A stretch of DNA of 64,000 nt from Bacteroidota bacterium (GCA_947460595.1 CANHGS010000003.1:178707-242706); one strand, 5' to 3'. Numbered from the stretch's first letter, positions 19,049 to 28,727 are shown. Translations and numbers: made by a program. Notes: generated from the sequence alone by a model not told the origin.

Positions 19049-19078
19049 TTTGCCAGATTCATTAGGCTGAGTAATTTG
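19049..19078 (+). promoter_or_regulatory. Putative promoter of the AIM24-like gene
   Basis: TTTG (19049-19052), 19 nt, TAATTTG (19072-19078), one base short of the TAnnTTTG consensus. The start codon follows at 19095. The spacing and shortened -7 element are the same as for the proposed leuA promoter. Confidence 0.45.
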
Positions 19079-19094
19079 CTAACAAAAGAAAATT

Positions 19095-19895
19095 ATGATC
19101 AATAATCACGAAATAGACTATCGCATTTTTGGAGAAGAAATGCAATACGTAGAAGTAGAATTAGACCCCAATGAAACCGCAATAGCAGAACCCGGTGCCT
19201 TTATGATGATGGACGACGGCATTGCCATGGAAACCATTTTTGGAGACGGCAGTAACCAAAGCAATAGTGGTGGATTATTTGGCAAACTCTTAAACGCAGG
19301 TAAACGTATATTGGTAGGTGAAAGTTTATTCATGACAGCTTTTACCAATATTGGTTCTGGTAAAAGACACGTGAGTTTTGCCAGTCCTTACCCTGGAAAA
19401 ATTATTCCGGTGAATCTACAACATATGGGACACAAAATCATCTGTCAAAAAGATGCTTTTCTTTGCGCAGCCAAAGGCGTGAGTGTGGGTATTGAATTCC
19501 AGAAAAGACTAGGCACTGGTTTGTTTGGCGGTGAAGGATTTATCATGGAAAAGCTAGAGGGCGATGGTATGGCATTCTTGCACGCCAGTGGTTTTGTCAA
19601 AGAAAAAATTCTGCAACCTGGTGAATTAATTAAAATTGATACGGGTTGTATTGTTGGCTTTACCGCCGATGTTGAATACGATATTCAATTTGTAGGAGGC
19701 ATTAAGAATACCCTATTTGGTGGAGAAGGTGTTTTCTTTGCTACCTTACGAGGACCAGGTATGGTATGGATTCAGAGTTTACCCATTAGCCGTTTGGCGG
19801 GAAGAATTCTGCAATATGCAACTACAACCAGAAAAGAAGAGGGATCTGTGTTAGGTGGATTGGGTAATATTTTGGATGGAGATGGATGGAGATAA
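19095..19895 (+). CDS. AIM24 / TIGR00266 family protein
   Basis: 266 residues without a signal peptide. Gly-rich beta-repeat layout with VEVELDPNETAIAEPGAFMMM at the N terminus, LFGGEGFIMEKLEGDG mid-protein and the hallmark GPGMVWIQSLP near residue 222, as in the TIGR00266/AIM24 beta-prism family. The molecular role is unknown; the family is widespread and was named from a yeast mitochondrial inheritance screen. It has its own promoter and is followed by a heptanucleotide array. Confidence 0.88.
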   Translation: MINNHEIDYRIFGEEMQYVEVELDPNETAIAEPGAFMMMDDGIAMETIFGDGSNQSNSGGLFGKLLNAGKRILVGESLFMTAFTNIGSGKRHVSFASPYPGKIIPVNLQHMGHKIICQKDAFLCAAKGVSVGIEFQKRLGTGLFGGEGFIMEKLEGDGMAFLHASGFVKEKILQPGELIKIDTGCIVGFTADVEYDIQFVGGIKNTLFGGEGVFFATLRGPGMVWIQSLPISRLAGRILQYATTTRKEEGSVLGGLGNILDGDGWR

Positions 19896-19958
19896 GGGAA
19901 GAGGGAAGAGTGAAGAGGGAAGAGGGAAGAGTGAAGAGGGAAGAGGGAAGAGTGAAAA
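19896..19958. repeat. Heptanucleotide tandem array, three 21-bp super-units
   Basis: Nine heptads directly after a stop codon, in the order GGGAAGA, GGGAAGA, GTGAAGA, three times over, the last heptad slightly decayed. A further 30 nt of almost pure purine follow up to the DinB-like gene at 19994. Related to the array at 34494. Confidence 0.95.
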
Positions 19959-19993
19959 ATTAGAAAAAAGAAAAAAAGAAAAAGAGAAAAACA

Positions 19994-20494
19994 ATGTTAG
20001 GAACTGAATTTAGGGAACAGGCCATTTATAGAATGGAAGAGAGTAGAAAGCGGGTATTGGCCTGTTTGGATTTAGTTCCTGAAGAGCGGATTTGGGAACA
20101 ACCCAATCCAGCACTTAATAGCATGGGTAATTTGGTATTACACTTATGTGGCAATATCACACAATATATTCTAACCACCTTGGGGGGCGCTGCAGACAAT
20201 AGAAATAGGGATGCAGAGTTCTCCACCCGTGGTGGGATTAATAGAGCGGAATTAAAAGCGCTTTTTGATGGGGTGCTGCAAAAAAGCATTGATCGCATAG
20301 CGGCTGCAACAGATCAGGAATTGGCTTTGGTAAAATCTGTACAGGTATATAAATTAACCGGCATAGGAATTATCCTGCACGTAACAGAACACCTCTCTTA
20401 TCATACCGGACAGATGGCCTTGCTTACTAAATTAATTACTGAAGAAGACCTTGGCTTTTACAAGGGATTAGACCTTAATAAAAAACACCAGTAG
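19994..20494 (+). CDS. DinB/YfiT-like four-helix metalloprotein
   Basis: 166 residues matching the DinB/DUF1572 fold: His in LVLHLCGN (H50) and the pair in TEHLSYHTGQ (H133, H137) form the expected three-His metal site. This superfamily includes thiol-dependent S-transferases and hydrolases; which reaction applies here is unknown. It is separated from the AIM24-like gene by a polypurine heptad array that forms its whole upstream region. Confidence 0.85.
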   Translation: MLGTEFREQAIYRMEESRKRVLACLDLVPEERIWEQPNPALNSMGNLVLHLCGNITQYILTTLGGAADNRNRDAEFSTRGGINRAELKALFDGVLQKSIDRIAAATDQELALVKSVQVYKLTGIGIILHVTEHLSYHTGQMALLTKLITEEDLGFYKGLDLNKKHQ

Positions 20495-20571
20495 TTATTA
20501 ACTTACACAATTTATAAGATAGTCCCTTTTGGGTGAATAGTTTCCCCAAGCTTAGTACTTTTAAAATTACC

Positions 20572-21729
20572 CTATGGGCGATATTTTTTGAGTTGGGCAA
20601 CTGCTTTCTCTAGTGTGGCTTCTTGCTTGGCAAAACAAAAACGAAGTACTTTATTGTCCGTACCCTCTTTGTAAAAAGCCGAGAGCGGAATACTGGTAAT
20701 CCCATATTCCTTGGTGAGTTGTATAGCTAGGTCTTTATCCGATACCTGAGAAAAATGACCATAACTATAGCACTCAAAATAACTGCCATGTGATGGAATG
20801 CATTTGAATGGCGTTTCTTTCATCAGCTCTCTAAAATAATCTCGCTTCACTTGCATTTGTGCACCAAGATCTAAATACGCATTTTTATTGTCCATGTATT
20901 GTGCAATCCCCAATTGCTTGGGCGTATCACAACTAAACACATTGAACTGGTGTATTTTTCTGAACTCTTTCATCAGCGCTGGCGCACTAATACAATAACC
21001 CAGTTTCCATCCCGTGCAGTGATAGGTTTTACCAAAGGAGAAACAAACAAAACTTCTCTCCAATAGATGCGGGTAACGCAAAATACTTTCGTGTTGCAAA
21101 CCATCATAGATCAAATGCTCATAGACTTCATCGCTCAAAATCAGGATCTGTGTGTCTGCCACAATGCTACTCAATTCTTGGAGATCAGTAGCGTTCAAAA
21201 CCGCACCCGTAGGGTTGTGTGGCGTATTGATCATAATCATCCGGGTGCGACTATTCACCCTCTCCCTAACCTCATCCCAAGGAATGGAATAATTAGGATA
21301 AGAAAGAGAGATTCTTACCGGAATGGCCCCATTGGTTTCAATATTGGGAATATAACTATCGTAAGCGGGTTCAAAAACTATGACTTCATCACCTGGTTGT
21401 AAGACCGTGGTTAAGGCTGTATAAATGGCATAAGTACCTCCGGGGGTTATGGTTAAATCTGTATCAGGATCAATGCTTGTGCCATACAAGGCTTGCACTT
21501 TCTCAGCCAATTTCTGCCTTAATAATGGCAACCCTGGCATGGGTGCATATTGGTTCCAATCAGCTTCCATGGCTTTGGCAACCAAACTGGTTAATGTCTT
21601 GTCCATAGGAAAATCAGGAAAGCCCTGACCAAGGTTTACCGCAGCGTGTTCCGTAGCCAATTGACTCATCACCGTAAAAATGGTGGTTCCTACAGTGGGT
21701 AATTTAGAAGCCTGGATCAAATCATTCAT
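20572..21729 (-). CDS. Methionine aminotransferase-like (class I/II, KAT/YbdL group)
   Basis: 385-residue PLP fold-I enzyme. Key marks are NLGQGFPDFPMD, NTPHNPTGAV, SDEVYEHLIYDG and the PLP lysine in FSFGKTYHCTGWKLGY (K234). The sequence resembles YbdL/kynurenine aminotransferase-type enzymes that prefer methionine or aromatic amino acids with 2-oxo acids. It lies 14 nt after the MG2/plug protein gene on the same strand, so co-transcription is likely although the functional link is not obvious. Confidence 0.85.
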   Translation of the reverse strand: MNDLIQASKLPTVGTTIFTVMSQLATEHAAVNLGQGFPDFPMDKTLTSLVAKAMEADWNQYAPMPGLPLLRQKLAEKVQALYGTSIDPDTDLTITPGGTYAIYTALTTVLQPGDEVIVFEPAYDSYIPNIETNGAIPVRISLSYPNYSIPWDEVRERVNSRTRMIMINTPHNPTGAVLNATDLQELSSIVADTQILILSDEVYEHLIYDGLQHESILRYPHLLERSFVCFSFGKTYHCTGWKLGYCISAPALMKEFRKIHQFNVFSCDTPKQLGIAQYMDNKNAYLDLGAQMQVKRDYFRELMKETPFKCIPSHGSYFECYSYGHFSQVSDKDLAIQLTKEYGITSIPLSAFYKEGTDNKVLRFCFAKQEATLEKAVAQLKKYRP

Positions 21730-21743
21730 GTAATGGCATTTGC

Positions 21744-24125
21744 TTATTGCAGCAATTTACTAATATGTACCAACTTGCCCTCATTATCCATCCCTTCTAA
21801 AACTAAATGATAGGATTTACTAAAGTCATTGTTGTAAAAATGTACTTTGAATGTTTGGTTGTTTTTGTTGGTATTAATCCAAGGCATCCATAATAAGGTA
21901 TTGCGCAAATCGGCTGTATTAAAGCCTGCTTGTTGCTCTGCATAATTGGGAGAATAGAATTCTTTTCTAGGTGAATAGCCCATCCATTCTAGGAAGTCTA
22001 ATCCCTTTATAGATCTAGTTGCGTCTATTCCTTTCTTGGTATAAATAGCAATAGCGCCACCTGCACCTCCACCAAAACTTCCAAAGAATGGGGGTCTAAA
22101 TACTTTAACATACGCCACGTCACTCATATTGATACTGAAAATTTGTTCGGCATCAGCCTGAAACTCATTTAAGAAAAAATCCGTTTTAGAACCCCGCCAT
22201 GTTGCAGAAGCATCAGGTGAATTGGGGTTATTGATTTGTAAACCCGCTACCCTACTTTGCAAATAACCCAAGATAGTATTACCACCTTCATTGGCCTGGG
22301 TCATATCAAATTGAATGCCATCACTAGAGAACAATCCTGAAGCGTATTTTTGATCCAATTCCTGCATGGGCGATTTTACTTTTGACTTAACTATTACTTC
22401 TTTTAAAGTGGTTTCAAGTTTCAATTGTTCCAATCGTTTGGCTTCTGCCGCTATGAATTTTAAAATTCCATTACCCGCTGTATCAATATTAAAATGGGTA
22501 TTGGCAATGATTCTATTTTTATCCGGTGTATATAAACTGTTCCAAATATTCACTTTGTTCTTGGCCCAAAGTGTAGCTGCATTAAGCTTGTAAAAAATGC
22601 GAGTAGTATCGTATAAAATGACATTGGGCTGAGAGAAAGTTCCATCTGGTTGAATGGGCAAAAAAATCATAGACTTAGAAGAATCCTTTGATTGTAAAAT
22701 TAGGTTCATCAATTCCGCTTTCTTGATCTTGTTTTCAGAGAGCCCTTCAATTTTGCCATATAAAGACAAATAAGCACTGTCTGCCGTATACTTGAGTTTG
22801 GGTAATTTTTCAGCCAACACGTTTTCCCAACTAAACCTTCTCCAACCATTGGTTAACATGACTAGATCTAATTGATTGTTTAAACTGTCTTCATCAGCCG
22901 TAAAATAATAAGCTGGGTTGTGCACATAACCCTTGATATCGCTGGTAAGTAATAAAGAAGAAAAAATATTGTCTTCCGTAATGCCATTTACATTGCCATC
23001 TGTAATAGCCAATGAAAGATTGGCCAATGTGCTGTCTTCTACAGAAATCTCAAATACATTTTTACCTCTTTTCTCTAAACTTAGGGTATCTATTTTAACA
23101 GTAGCAAACAGTTGGAATTCTTGGTTATTTACAAAAAACAAGCGTTCACAGATGGGTTGATTATTGGCATCAAACAAAGTAAGTTGAGCCACTCCAGAAG
23201 GAAATTGCATGACAGGAATCTTACTTCTGATTGCTGTTTTAGTAGACAAATTAGCTACCGCTTTAAACAAAATTTCTCCATTGGCTTGTGCCAGAATAGT
23301 GATTTTCTTCCAAGCTTCTGGAACTTCTACAGAGCGGTTAATTTCAAAACTCCTTTCCAAAGTACCGGGGTGTAAAATCAAGTTTACACCAAGAGCTGCT
23401 GCAGTAGGTAATAGGGTTTGATGACCATTCCCCAACTGATCATTCCAAAAGGCCGTATAGATTTCTCCCGTTTGAGGAAGGTATTGGAATGTACCCATAC
23501 CATCGTGTATAGTAGTAAAACTGGTGATCTCTTCTCCCGCTTTATTTTTAATGACGCCACTAATAGATTCAGGGAGTCCATTCTGGTTCACCGCCTTGAA
23601 TGCCATATTACAAGGGATTCCAATGACGGTATTGCCGCCCTCTGGTAAAAATTGCACTGTGGTACTTGGTAAAACAGTAGCCGATTTTTGACTATTGGTT
23701 AGACTAGAAAGAATAGTGAGTGTTCTCTTAAAATAAAAGGATGAATCAAAATTGCGCATCCAATTGGTATACCCTACAACGGTAAGGGTTTCACCAAAAA
23801 ATTTATCGGGTACTACCCAATTACCCAATGCTACCCCACTGACAATGGGTGCAGAAATATGTGCAGCAAGTTTACCATTAGCATCATGAACATCAAGGTA
23901 AAAATTTTTAGATAAGGTAGAGGGAAGTTGCAGTGAAGTCAAATAAGCTTTGAACCAAATGGTTTGACCCGGTGCATAGCGCTTGTTGTCAAACTGAACA
24001 TATACTTTTTCAATGGGTTGCTGTGTGGTCCATCTAGTTAACAAACTATCGGGGCCAATGGCTTGGGTTTTGCCCAATAAGGACAAAAACAATAAAGCTT
24101 GCAGAAATAGGATTTTATGCTTCAT
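21744..24125 (-). CDS. Exported MG2-like protein with C-terminal TonB-plug domain
   Basis: 793 residues with a signal peptide (MKHKILFLQALLFLSLLGKT). The N-terminal part has an alpha-2-macroglobulin MG2-like signature (EKVYVQFDNKRYAPGQTIWFKAY), then several beta-rich domains. Around residues 595-690 comes a TonB-receptor plug-like segment ending GGGAGGAIAIYTKKG. There is no beta-barrel after the plug. Such proteins recur in Bacteroidota as cell-envelope proteins of unknown function, possibly adaptors of outer-membrane complexes. Confidence 0.8.
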   Translation of the reverse strand: MKHKILFLQALLFLSLLGKTQAIGPDSLLTRWTTQQPIEKVYVQFDNKRYAPGQTIWFKAYLTSLQLPSTLSKNFYLDVHDANGKLAAHISAPIVSGVALGNWVVPDKFFGETLTVVGYTNWMRNFDSSFYFKRTLTILSSLTNSQKSATVLPSTTVQFLPEGGNTVIGIPCNMAFKAVNQNGLPESISGVIKNKAGEEITSFTTIHDGMGTFQYLPQTGEIYTAFWNDQLGNGHQTLLPTAAALGVNLILHPGTLERSFEINRSVEVPEAWKKITILAQANGEILFKAVANLSTKTAIRSKIPVMQFPSGVAQLTLFDANNQPICERLFFVNNQEFQLFATVKIDTLSLEKRGKNVFEISVEDSTLANLSLAITDGNVNGITEDNIFSSLLLTSDIKGYVHNPAYYFTADEDSLNNQLDLVMLTNGWRRFSWENVLAEKLPKLKYTADSAYLSLYGKIEGLSENKIKKAELMNLILQSKDSSKSMIFLPIQPDGTFSQPNVILYDTTRIFYKLNAATLWAKNKVNIWNSLYTPDKNRIIANTHFNIDTAGNGILKFIAAEAKRLEQLKLETTLKEVIVKSKVKSPMQELDQKYASGLFSSDGIQFDMTQANEGGNTILGYLQSRVAGLQINNPNSPDASATWRGSKTDFFLNEFQADAEQIFSINMSDVAYVKVFRPPFFGSFGGGAGGAIAIYTKKGIDATRSIKGLDFLEWMGYSPRKEFYSPNYAEQQAGFNTADLRNTLLWMPWINTNKNNQTFKVHFYNNDFSKSYHLVLEGMDNEGKLVHISKLLQ

Positions 24126-24234
24126 GGTATTTCAACTATTGGAATGACCTGCAACTGTGCAGCATACAATATTAGCATCAAAATTGATGCCCATTTTCAA
24201 ATCTGCTGCTCTCTAAAATATTTTAAGTGGGGAT

Positions 24235-25536
24235 TTAAAAACTGAGCTTACTAGACAGTCGTTTTAATTCAATCTCGGCCAGTTTTGCGGTATAACTCAA
24301 GTTGATCAAACGAAAACTAGTATTTTCAAAACTCTGTTGTGCCTGTTTTACGTCAATGATGGTAGCATTACCCAATTCAAATTTTTGGGTAATCAGGTCT
24401 AATAATTGTTGAGACAATTTAAAATTTTCCCTTTCCGTTTTCAGTTGCTCTAGGGTATTGGTATATGCCTGATAGGTTTTCACCGCCCCTGTTTCATAAT
24501 CCAACAAGAGGTTGTCATAAATGGTCTTAGCAGTTCTGGTATTAATCCCCGCCACCTGTTGTTGCTTTTTTACAATAGATCCATTGTAAATAGGAATCTG
24601 TAAGTTCAGGCCAATAAAGGGACCATAGCTCTGGTTCAATAAGATAAATCCTGCTGCGCTGCTTTGGCTAGAAAGGTTAAAACCGGTAGTTGCTCTTAAT
24701 GTGGGATAACTAGCAGCTTTGGCTTCCTTTTGCAAAAGCTCATTAATATGAATCTGTTGTTGCTGTGCCACCACCAATGGATTCTCACTTAAATGGGAGC
24801 GAACAGAATCAAGGCTCAAGGTTTTGTCAATGATAATGGTATCCTTGATTAAGAGGGGTTGATCAGCTGGTTTTAAGAAAATCAAATTGAGCAAGTCAGT
24901 TTTTGCTAGGTCAATGGCCAAAAACTGTGTTTGTTTAGCCTGTAAATTGGCATTCAAATCCAACTGTGCCTGAAAAATATCGGCATTATTGGCCACACCT
25001 ACTTCTTTGCGAACTTCTAAGATGGTCAACTTTTGTCTAGAAACTTCAATGGTACGGTCTAGTGCTTGCAAGAAATATTGCTGACGAACCACGTCAAAGT
25101 ATTTGGCCATTACGGCCGCAATGGTATTTTGAACTTGAGAAGCCAGTAATTGCTGATTCTGCTTTTCCAATTGACCCAAACGTTCACGAGTAGCTTGAAC
25201 CCTAAGACCGTTATACAAAAGGACGCTACCCGTTACATTGGCAGTAAGGTTATTACTACCCACATTGTTTCTTTTGGTATCTCGTATAGGATCGGGGAAT
25301 TTTTGGTTGATGCTGGTAATGGTTTCATTGTCATTGGCACCAGCTGTAACGGTTGGTAAACCACCTGCCACACCCGCACTATTATTGATAATGCTAATAT
25401 CAAGACTGTTTTGGGCCAGTTGAATATCATAACTATTCTTCAGTGCCTGATTAATGGCGTCTGTAAGCGTAAGCCTTTGTTGCGATATTCCCTTTAATGC
25501 AATAGTGCAAAATAGGACCAAAAACAGTTTCTTCAT
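24235..25536 (-). CDS. TolC-family outer-membrane protein (orphan)
   Basis: About 433 residues from ATG 25534-25536, which puts the signal peptide (MKKLFLVLFCTIALKGISQ) at the N terminus; the 12 upstream codons are discarded. OEP repeats are visible: LTLTDAINQALKNSYDIQLA and later FELGNATIIDVKQAQQSFEN. Unlike the copy at 12.8 kb there is no adaptor or pump gene beside it, so it must pair with components encoded elsewhere. It lies 57 nt downstream of pyrH. Confidence 0.88.
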   Translation of the reverse strand: MKKLFLVLFCTIALKGISQQRLTLTDAINQALKNSYDIQLAQNSLDISIINNSAGVAGGLPTVTAGANDNETITSINQKFPDPIRDTKRNNVGSNNLTANVTGSVLLYNGLRVQATRERLGQLEKQNQQLLASQVQNTIAAVMAKYFDVVRQQYFLQALDRTIEVSRQKLTILEVRKEVGVANNADIFQAQLDLNANLQAKQTQFLAIDLAKTDLLNLIFLKPADQPLLIKDTIIIDKTLSLDSVRSHLSENPLVVAQQQQIHINELLQKEAKAASYPTLRATTGFNLSSQSSAAGFILLNQSYGPFIGLNLQIPIYNGSIVKKQQQVAGINTRTAKTIYDNLLLDYETGAVKTYQAYTNTLEQLKTERENFKLSQQLLDLITQKFELGNATIIDVKQAQQSFENTSFRLINLSYTAKLAEIELKRLSSKLSF

Positions 25537-25593
25537 GCTTGTGAAATTACCAATGACCAAACAATGTCTCAAATAAATTACAGCAACGGGTGA

Positions 25594-26310
25594 TTAGCTC
25601 ACCAAAGTACCTAAATCAGAACCTTCCACCACTTTTAAAAGGTTACCAGGTTCGTTCATATTAAATACAATAATGGGGAGTTTATTTTCCATGCAAAGCG
25701 TAAAAGCTGTCATATCCATTACTTTCAGGTTCTTTGAAATGCACTCTTCATAACTAATTTTGTCATAACGAGTAGCTGTAGGGTCTTTCTCAGGATCAGC
25801 TGTATAAATTCCATTGACCCTGGTTCCTTTTAAAATTACATCGGCCTTCATCTCTACGGCGCGGAGCGATCCGGCTGTATCAGTTGTAAAATAAGGGTTA
25901 CCTGTACCGGCACCAAAAATGACCACACGGCCTTTTTCTAAGTGACGCAGGGCTTTTCTACGGATATAGGGTTCAGCTACTTGATCCATCTGAATGGCAG
26001 ATTGCAGGCGTGTGTAAACCCCAAATCGCTCCAGCATTGATTGCATAGCCATGGCATTAATCACAGTGGCTAACATACCCATATAATCGCCATGGGCGCG
26101 TTCAATACCGCTTTCTGCTTCATTCATTCCGCGATAAATATTTCCTCCACCTATCACTATGGCAACTTGAACCCCCTTATCTGTCACAGACTTAATATCT
26201 ATGGCGTATTGTTCAATAATCTTAGGATTAAAGGGATCGCCATTGCGTTGGTCGCCTAACAAGGCTTCTCCAGAAAGTTTTAGCAGAATGCGTTTGTACT
26301 TTGGAAGCAT
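25594..26310 (-). CDS. pyrH: UMP kinase
   Basis: Bacterial UMP kinase of the amino acid kinase fold: UMP + ATP to UDP + [14 protein letters not shown] at the N terminus, IGGGNIYRG, an Asp-containing [13 protein letters not shown] loop, and [17 protein letters not shown] are diagnostic. 238 residues, full length. GTP activation and UTP inhibition are known for the family. No frr gene adjoins it, unlike the common pyrH-frr order. Confidence 0.95.
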   Translation of the reverse strand: MLPKYKRILLKLSGEALLGDQRNGDPFNPKIIEQYAIDIKSVTDKGVQVAIVIGGGNIYRGMNEAESGIERAHGDYMGMLATVINAMAMQSMLERFGVYTRLQSAIQMDQVAEPYIRRKALRHLEKGRVVIFGAGTGNPYFTTDTAGSLRAVEMKADVILKGTRVNGIYTADPEKDPTATRYDKISYEECISKNLKVMDMTAFTLCMENKLPIIVFNMNEPGNLLKVVEGSDLGTLVS

Positions 26311-26381
26311 AGTTGCAGTTATTTATGCAAATAACCTTAATTTTTCACGAGCAACCAAAACGGATAGGTAAAACTAGGATT

Positions 26382-27476
26382 CTATTGGTTCTCAAAGCTG
26401 TTTAACCAAATTGATACCGCATTTAGTGGGCGCTTATTATCATCGATAATTTTAAAGGTTTTATCCAAATCCCAAATCATGGCCGGTATGCCAAATTGCC
26501 TCATGGTATTCATGACGTCTTTAAAATAATTTTCCCTAAACTTTAAAGGAATACTTGCTATTGATCCTGTTTCGGTACAAATTACTGGAACGTTGTTTAT
26601 CATCATCCAATCATAAACAGATCTTATTTTGCCCTCTATAAAAGCTTGGTTTGCCTTTTCTGAATAATGTTCATAATTATAAATCATGTCTGAGCTCATT
26701 TTCCGTTTTGGCTTTGAAGGCATTTCTGCATTTGAATAAGGAAAAGGAAGATTTGTAATATAAGTTTTATCAAGATCCCAAGCTGCACCTTGGTGCGTAA
26801 AAATATATGGTTCAAAAAAATGAAAGGCATAAATTATTTTAGAATCATTAGAAATTACTTTCATTTGTAGCAATGCATTAATCCCATTATAATTAGTAGA
26901 ACCAATTATCCAATACCTATCCAAATCTTTGGGGCGAAGTAATGCCATCATCCCTCTTTTTGAATTGCGCCATTCTAGAACTTCTAGTCTTGGATCATTA
27001 TACAATCCAAAAAACAAACGGTCATATCCTTTTCCTTTAAAATGCGCTACTATTTGACTCCACATGGCTGCAATTCTAATGGCTTCTTTTTGTATGTCTT
27101 GCTTTTTATAAATGGTTCCAGAATGATACGTGATATTTAAAACCATATTCTTTGATTCAACAAAATCAAAGATTTCTGTTAATACAAACAATAAATCTTT
27201 ATCTATTTTATTTGTACCCGGTTTAAGATAATCATCAAAAGAAACTGGTAGTCTAATTGACGTAAAACCAAGTTGATGCGCCAAAGAAATCTTATCAATC
27301 ACTTGTTTATAATTAGCTAATCTGTATGCTTTCTCTTTCCAAAATTTTTCAAAATAGGAAATGTTTACCCCAGCTTTAAAATGATTAGCTACTGCCTCTT
27401 GAAAATCCGGGATTCTTACTTGAGCGTTGGTATTGCAAAATAGCAATAGAAATGCAATACAATAAATAGTACGCAT
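26382..27476 (-). CDS. Exported GH5-like glycoside hydrolase with altered acid/base motif
   Basis: 364 residues with a signal peptide (MRTIYCIAFLLLFCNTNA). GH5 marks: ISYFEKFW, TSIRLPVSFDDY, the YAFHFFEP-FTHQG segment near residue 216 and the nucleophile Glu in VICTETGS (E302). At the acid/base position the usual NEP is NDP (N160, D161, P162), a Glu-to-Asp change. The gene is visibly more AT-rich than its neighbours, hinting at transfer. Likely a periplasmic beta-glucanase or mannanase relative, with reduced or changed activity possible. Confidence 0.8.
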   Translation of the reverse strand: MRTIYCIAFLLLFCNTNAQVRIPDFQEAVANHFKAGVNISYFEKFWKEKAYRLANYKQVIDKISLAHQLGFTSIRLPVSFDDYLKPGTNKIDKDLLFVLTEIFDFVESKNMVLNITYHSGTIYKKQDIQKEAIRIAAMWSQIVAHFKGKGYDRLFFGLYNDPRLEVLEWRNSKRGMMALLRPKDLDRYWIIGSTNYNGINALLQMKVISNDSKIIYAFHFFEPYIFTHQGAAWDLDKTYITNLPFPYSNAEMPSKPKRKMSSDMIYNYEHYSEKANQAFIEGKIRSVYDWMMINNVPVICTETGSIASIPLKFRENYFKDVMNTMRQFGIPAMIWDLDKTFKIIDDNKRPLNAVSIWLNSFENQ

Positions 27477-27683
27477 GCATTAAATTAAAGTAAATGAAAC
27501 TAGCAATATTTTGTTTGAATCTTGTGAGAATAGATTCGTCTAAATGTACCGCTCATTTATCATATATGAATTGTACTATTCTGGCATATACTTTCATTAA
27601 TACTTGTTTTAACTGGTTTTCAAAAAGTAGGTTATCAAGCCAATGTAACATATCAACTAATAAAAATAGATACACTCAGTAAC

Positions 27684-27713
27684 AAAAAAAGGCTGCCTCA
27701 AAAGAGACAGCCT
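27684..27713 (-). terminator. Terminator of the rplM-rpsI-rpsB-tsf operon
   Basis: AGGCTGCCTC (27690-27699) pairs with GAGACAGCCT (27704-27713), one mismatch, loop AAAA, then a U7 tract in the minus direction. It lies 22 nt after the tsf stop. Confidence 0.85.
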
Positions 27714-27735
27714 ATATAAAAATATTTACTAGATA

Positions 27736-28575
27736 TTATCCTAGGGCAACGCGTACAAACTGGGTAACTTTTAAATCAGCGTTTACTGACTGCAAGTATT
27801 CACCAACAGTTTTGCCACCGTCTTTTACAAAAGCTTGGGCCAACAAAGTATTCTCTTTAAAGAATGCGTTCAACTTACCTTCCGCAATTTTAGCAATCAT
27901 TTCGTCTGGTTTGCCAGCCATTTTAGGATCCGCTTTCATGGTTTCAACCACAATAGAGCGCTCTCTTTCAATGGTAGCAGCAGGAATAGCATCTGGATCA
28001 ACAGCCAAAGGATTCATAGCAGCAATTTGCATAGCTACGTCTTTACCAGCTTCAGCAGCATCAGCAGTAAGTCCTACCAATACACCCATGCGGTTTGCAC
28101 CATGAATATAAGAAGCTACATAGTTTGCTTCAATGCGCTCAAATTTAGCAACACCAATTTTCTCACCAATAGAAGCCAATTTATCGTTGATTAGGTCAGA
28201 CACCTTAGCACCATTAACCAATACTTCGTTTAGTTCTTCTGCGCTTTTTACGTTGTTTTCAACGGCAGCATCAGCAATACTTTGTGCAAAAGCAACAAAG
28301 TCAACGTTCTTAGAAACAAAGTCAGTTTCGCAGCTTATGCAAACCACAAAACCTGTTTTGTTATCAGCAGAAGTTTTTGCAATGATTACACCTTCTTTGG
28401 CTTCACGATCGTTGCGTTTTGCGGCAACTTTTTGGCCTTGTTTGCGCAACCAGTCAATAGCGGCTTCAAAATCGCCATTGGTTTCAGTCAATGCTTTTCT
28501 GCAATCCAACATACCGGCTCCGGTAGTTTGACGCAATTTGTTAATATCTGCGGCGGTAATAGTTACAGTAGACAT
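27736..28575 (-). CDS. tsf: Translation elongation factor Ts
   Basis: Guanine-nucleotide exchange factor for EF-Tu. 279 residues with the N-terminal UBA-like module (INKLRQTTGAGMLDCRKAL), KVAAKRNDREAKEGVI, the ETDFVSKN motif that contacts EF-Tu, and GVLVGLTAD. Complete. Last gene of the ribosomal operon, separated from rpsB by 167 nt holding a large hairpin and followed by a terminator. Confidence 0.96.
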   Translation of the reverse strand: MSTVTITAADINKLRQTTGAGMLDCRKALTETNGDFEAAIDWLRKQGQKVAAKRNDREAKEGVIIAKTSADNKTGFVVCISCETDFVSKNVDFVAFAQSIADAAVENNVKSAEELNEVLVNGAKVSDLINDKLASIGEKIGVAKFERIEANYVASYIHGANRMGVLVGLTADAAEAGKDVAMQIAAMNPLAVDPDAIPAATIERERSIVVETMKADPKMAGKPDEMIAKIAEGKLNAFFKENTLLAQAFVKDGGKTVGEYLQSVNADLKVTQFVRVALG

Positions 28576-28682
28576 ATATAATATGTTATTAAGGTTAAAA
28601 AAGATTTAACGGGGGCAATTTACACTGTCAATTAATGCATCCCTGTTAAGAAAAAATGAAGTAGGACTCAATCTATAAAATA

Positions 28683-28727
28683 TGGGTCATTATGCCTTGT
28701 TCCAGAGGAGCAACACGTAATGACCCA
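28683..28727 (-). ncRNA. Long two-part hairpin between rpsB and tsf
   Basis: Outer arms TGGGTCATTA (28683-28692) and TAATGACCCA (28718-28727) are exact complements. An inner stem TTGTTCC / GGAGCAA (28697-28703, 28707-28713, one G-U pair) closes on a 3-base loop. There is no U tract, so it does not look like a simple terminator. A processing, attenuation or protein-binding element is possible. Confidence 0.6.

Noticed and set aside
27494-27682. Small plus-strand 62-aa ORF
   Set aside because: No start context, no recognisable domain and lies in an AT-rich spacer before the tsf terminator.
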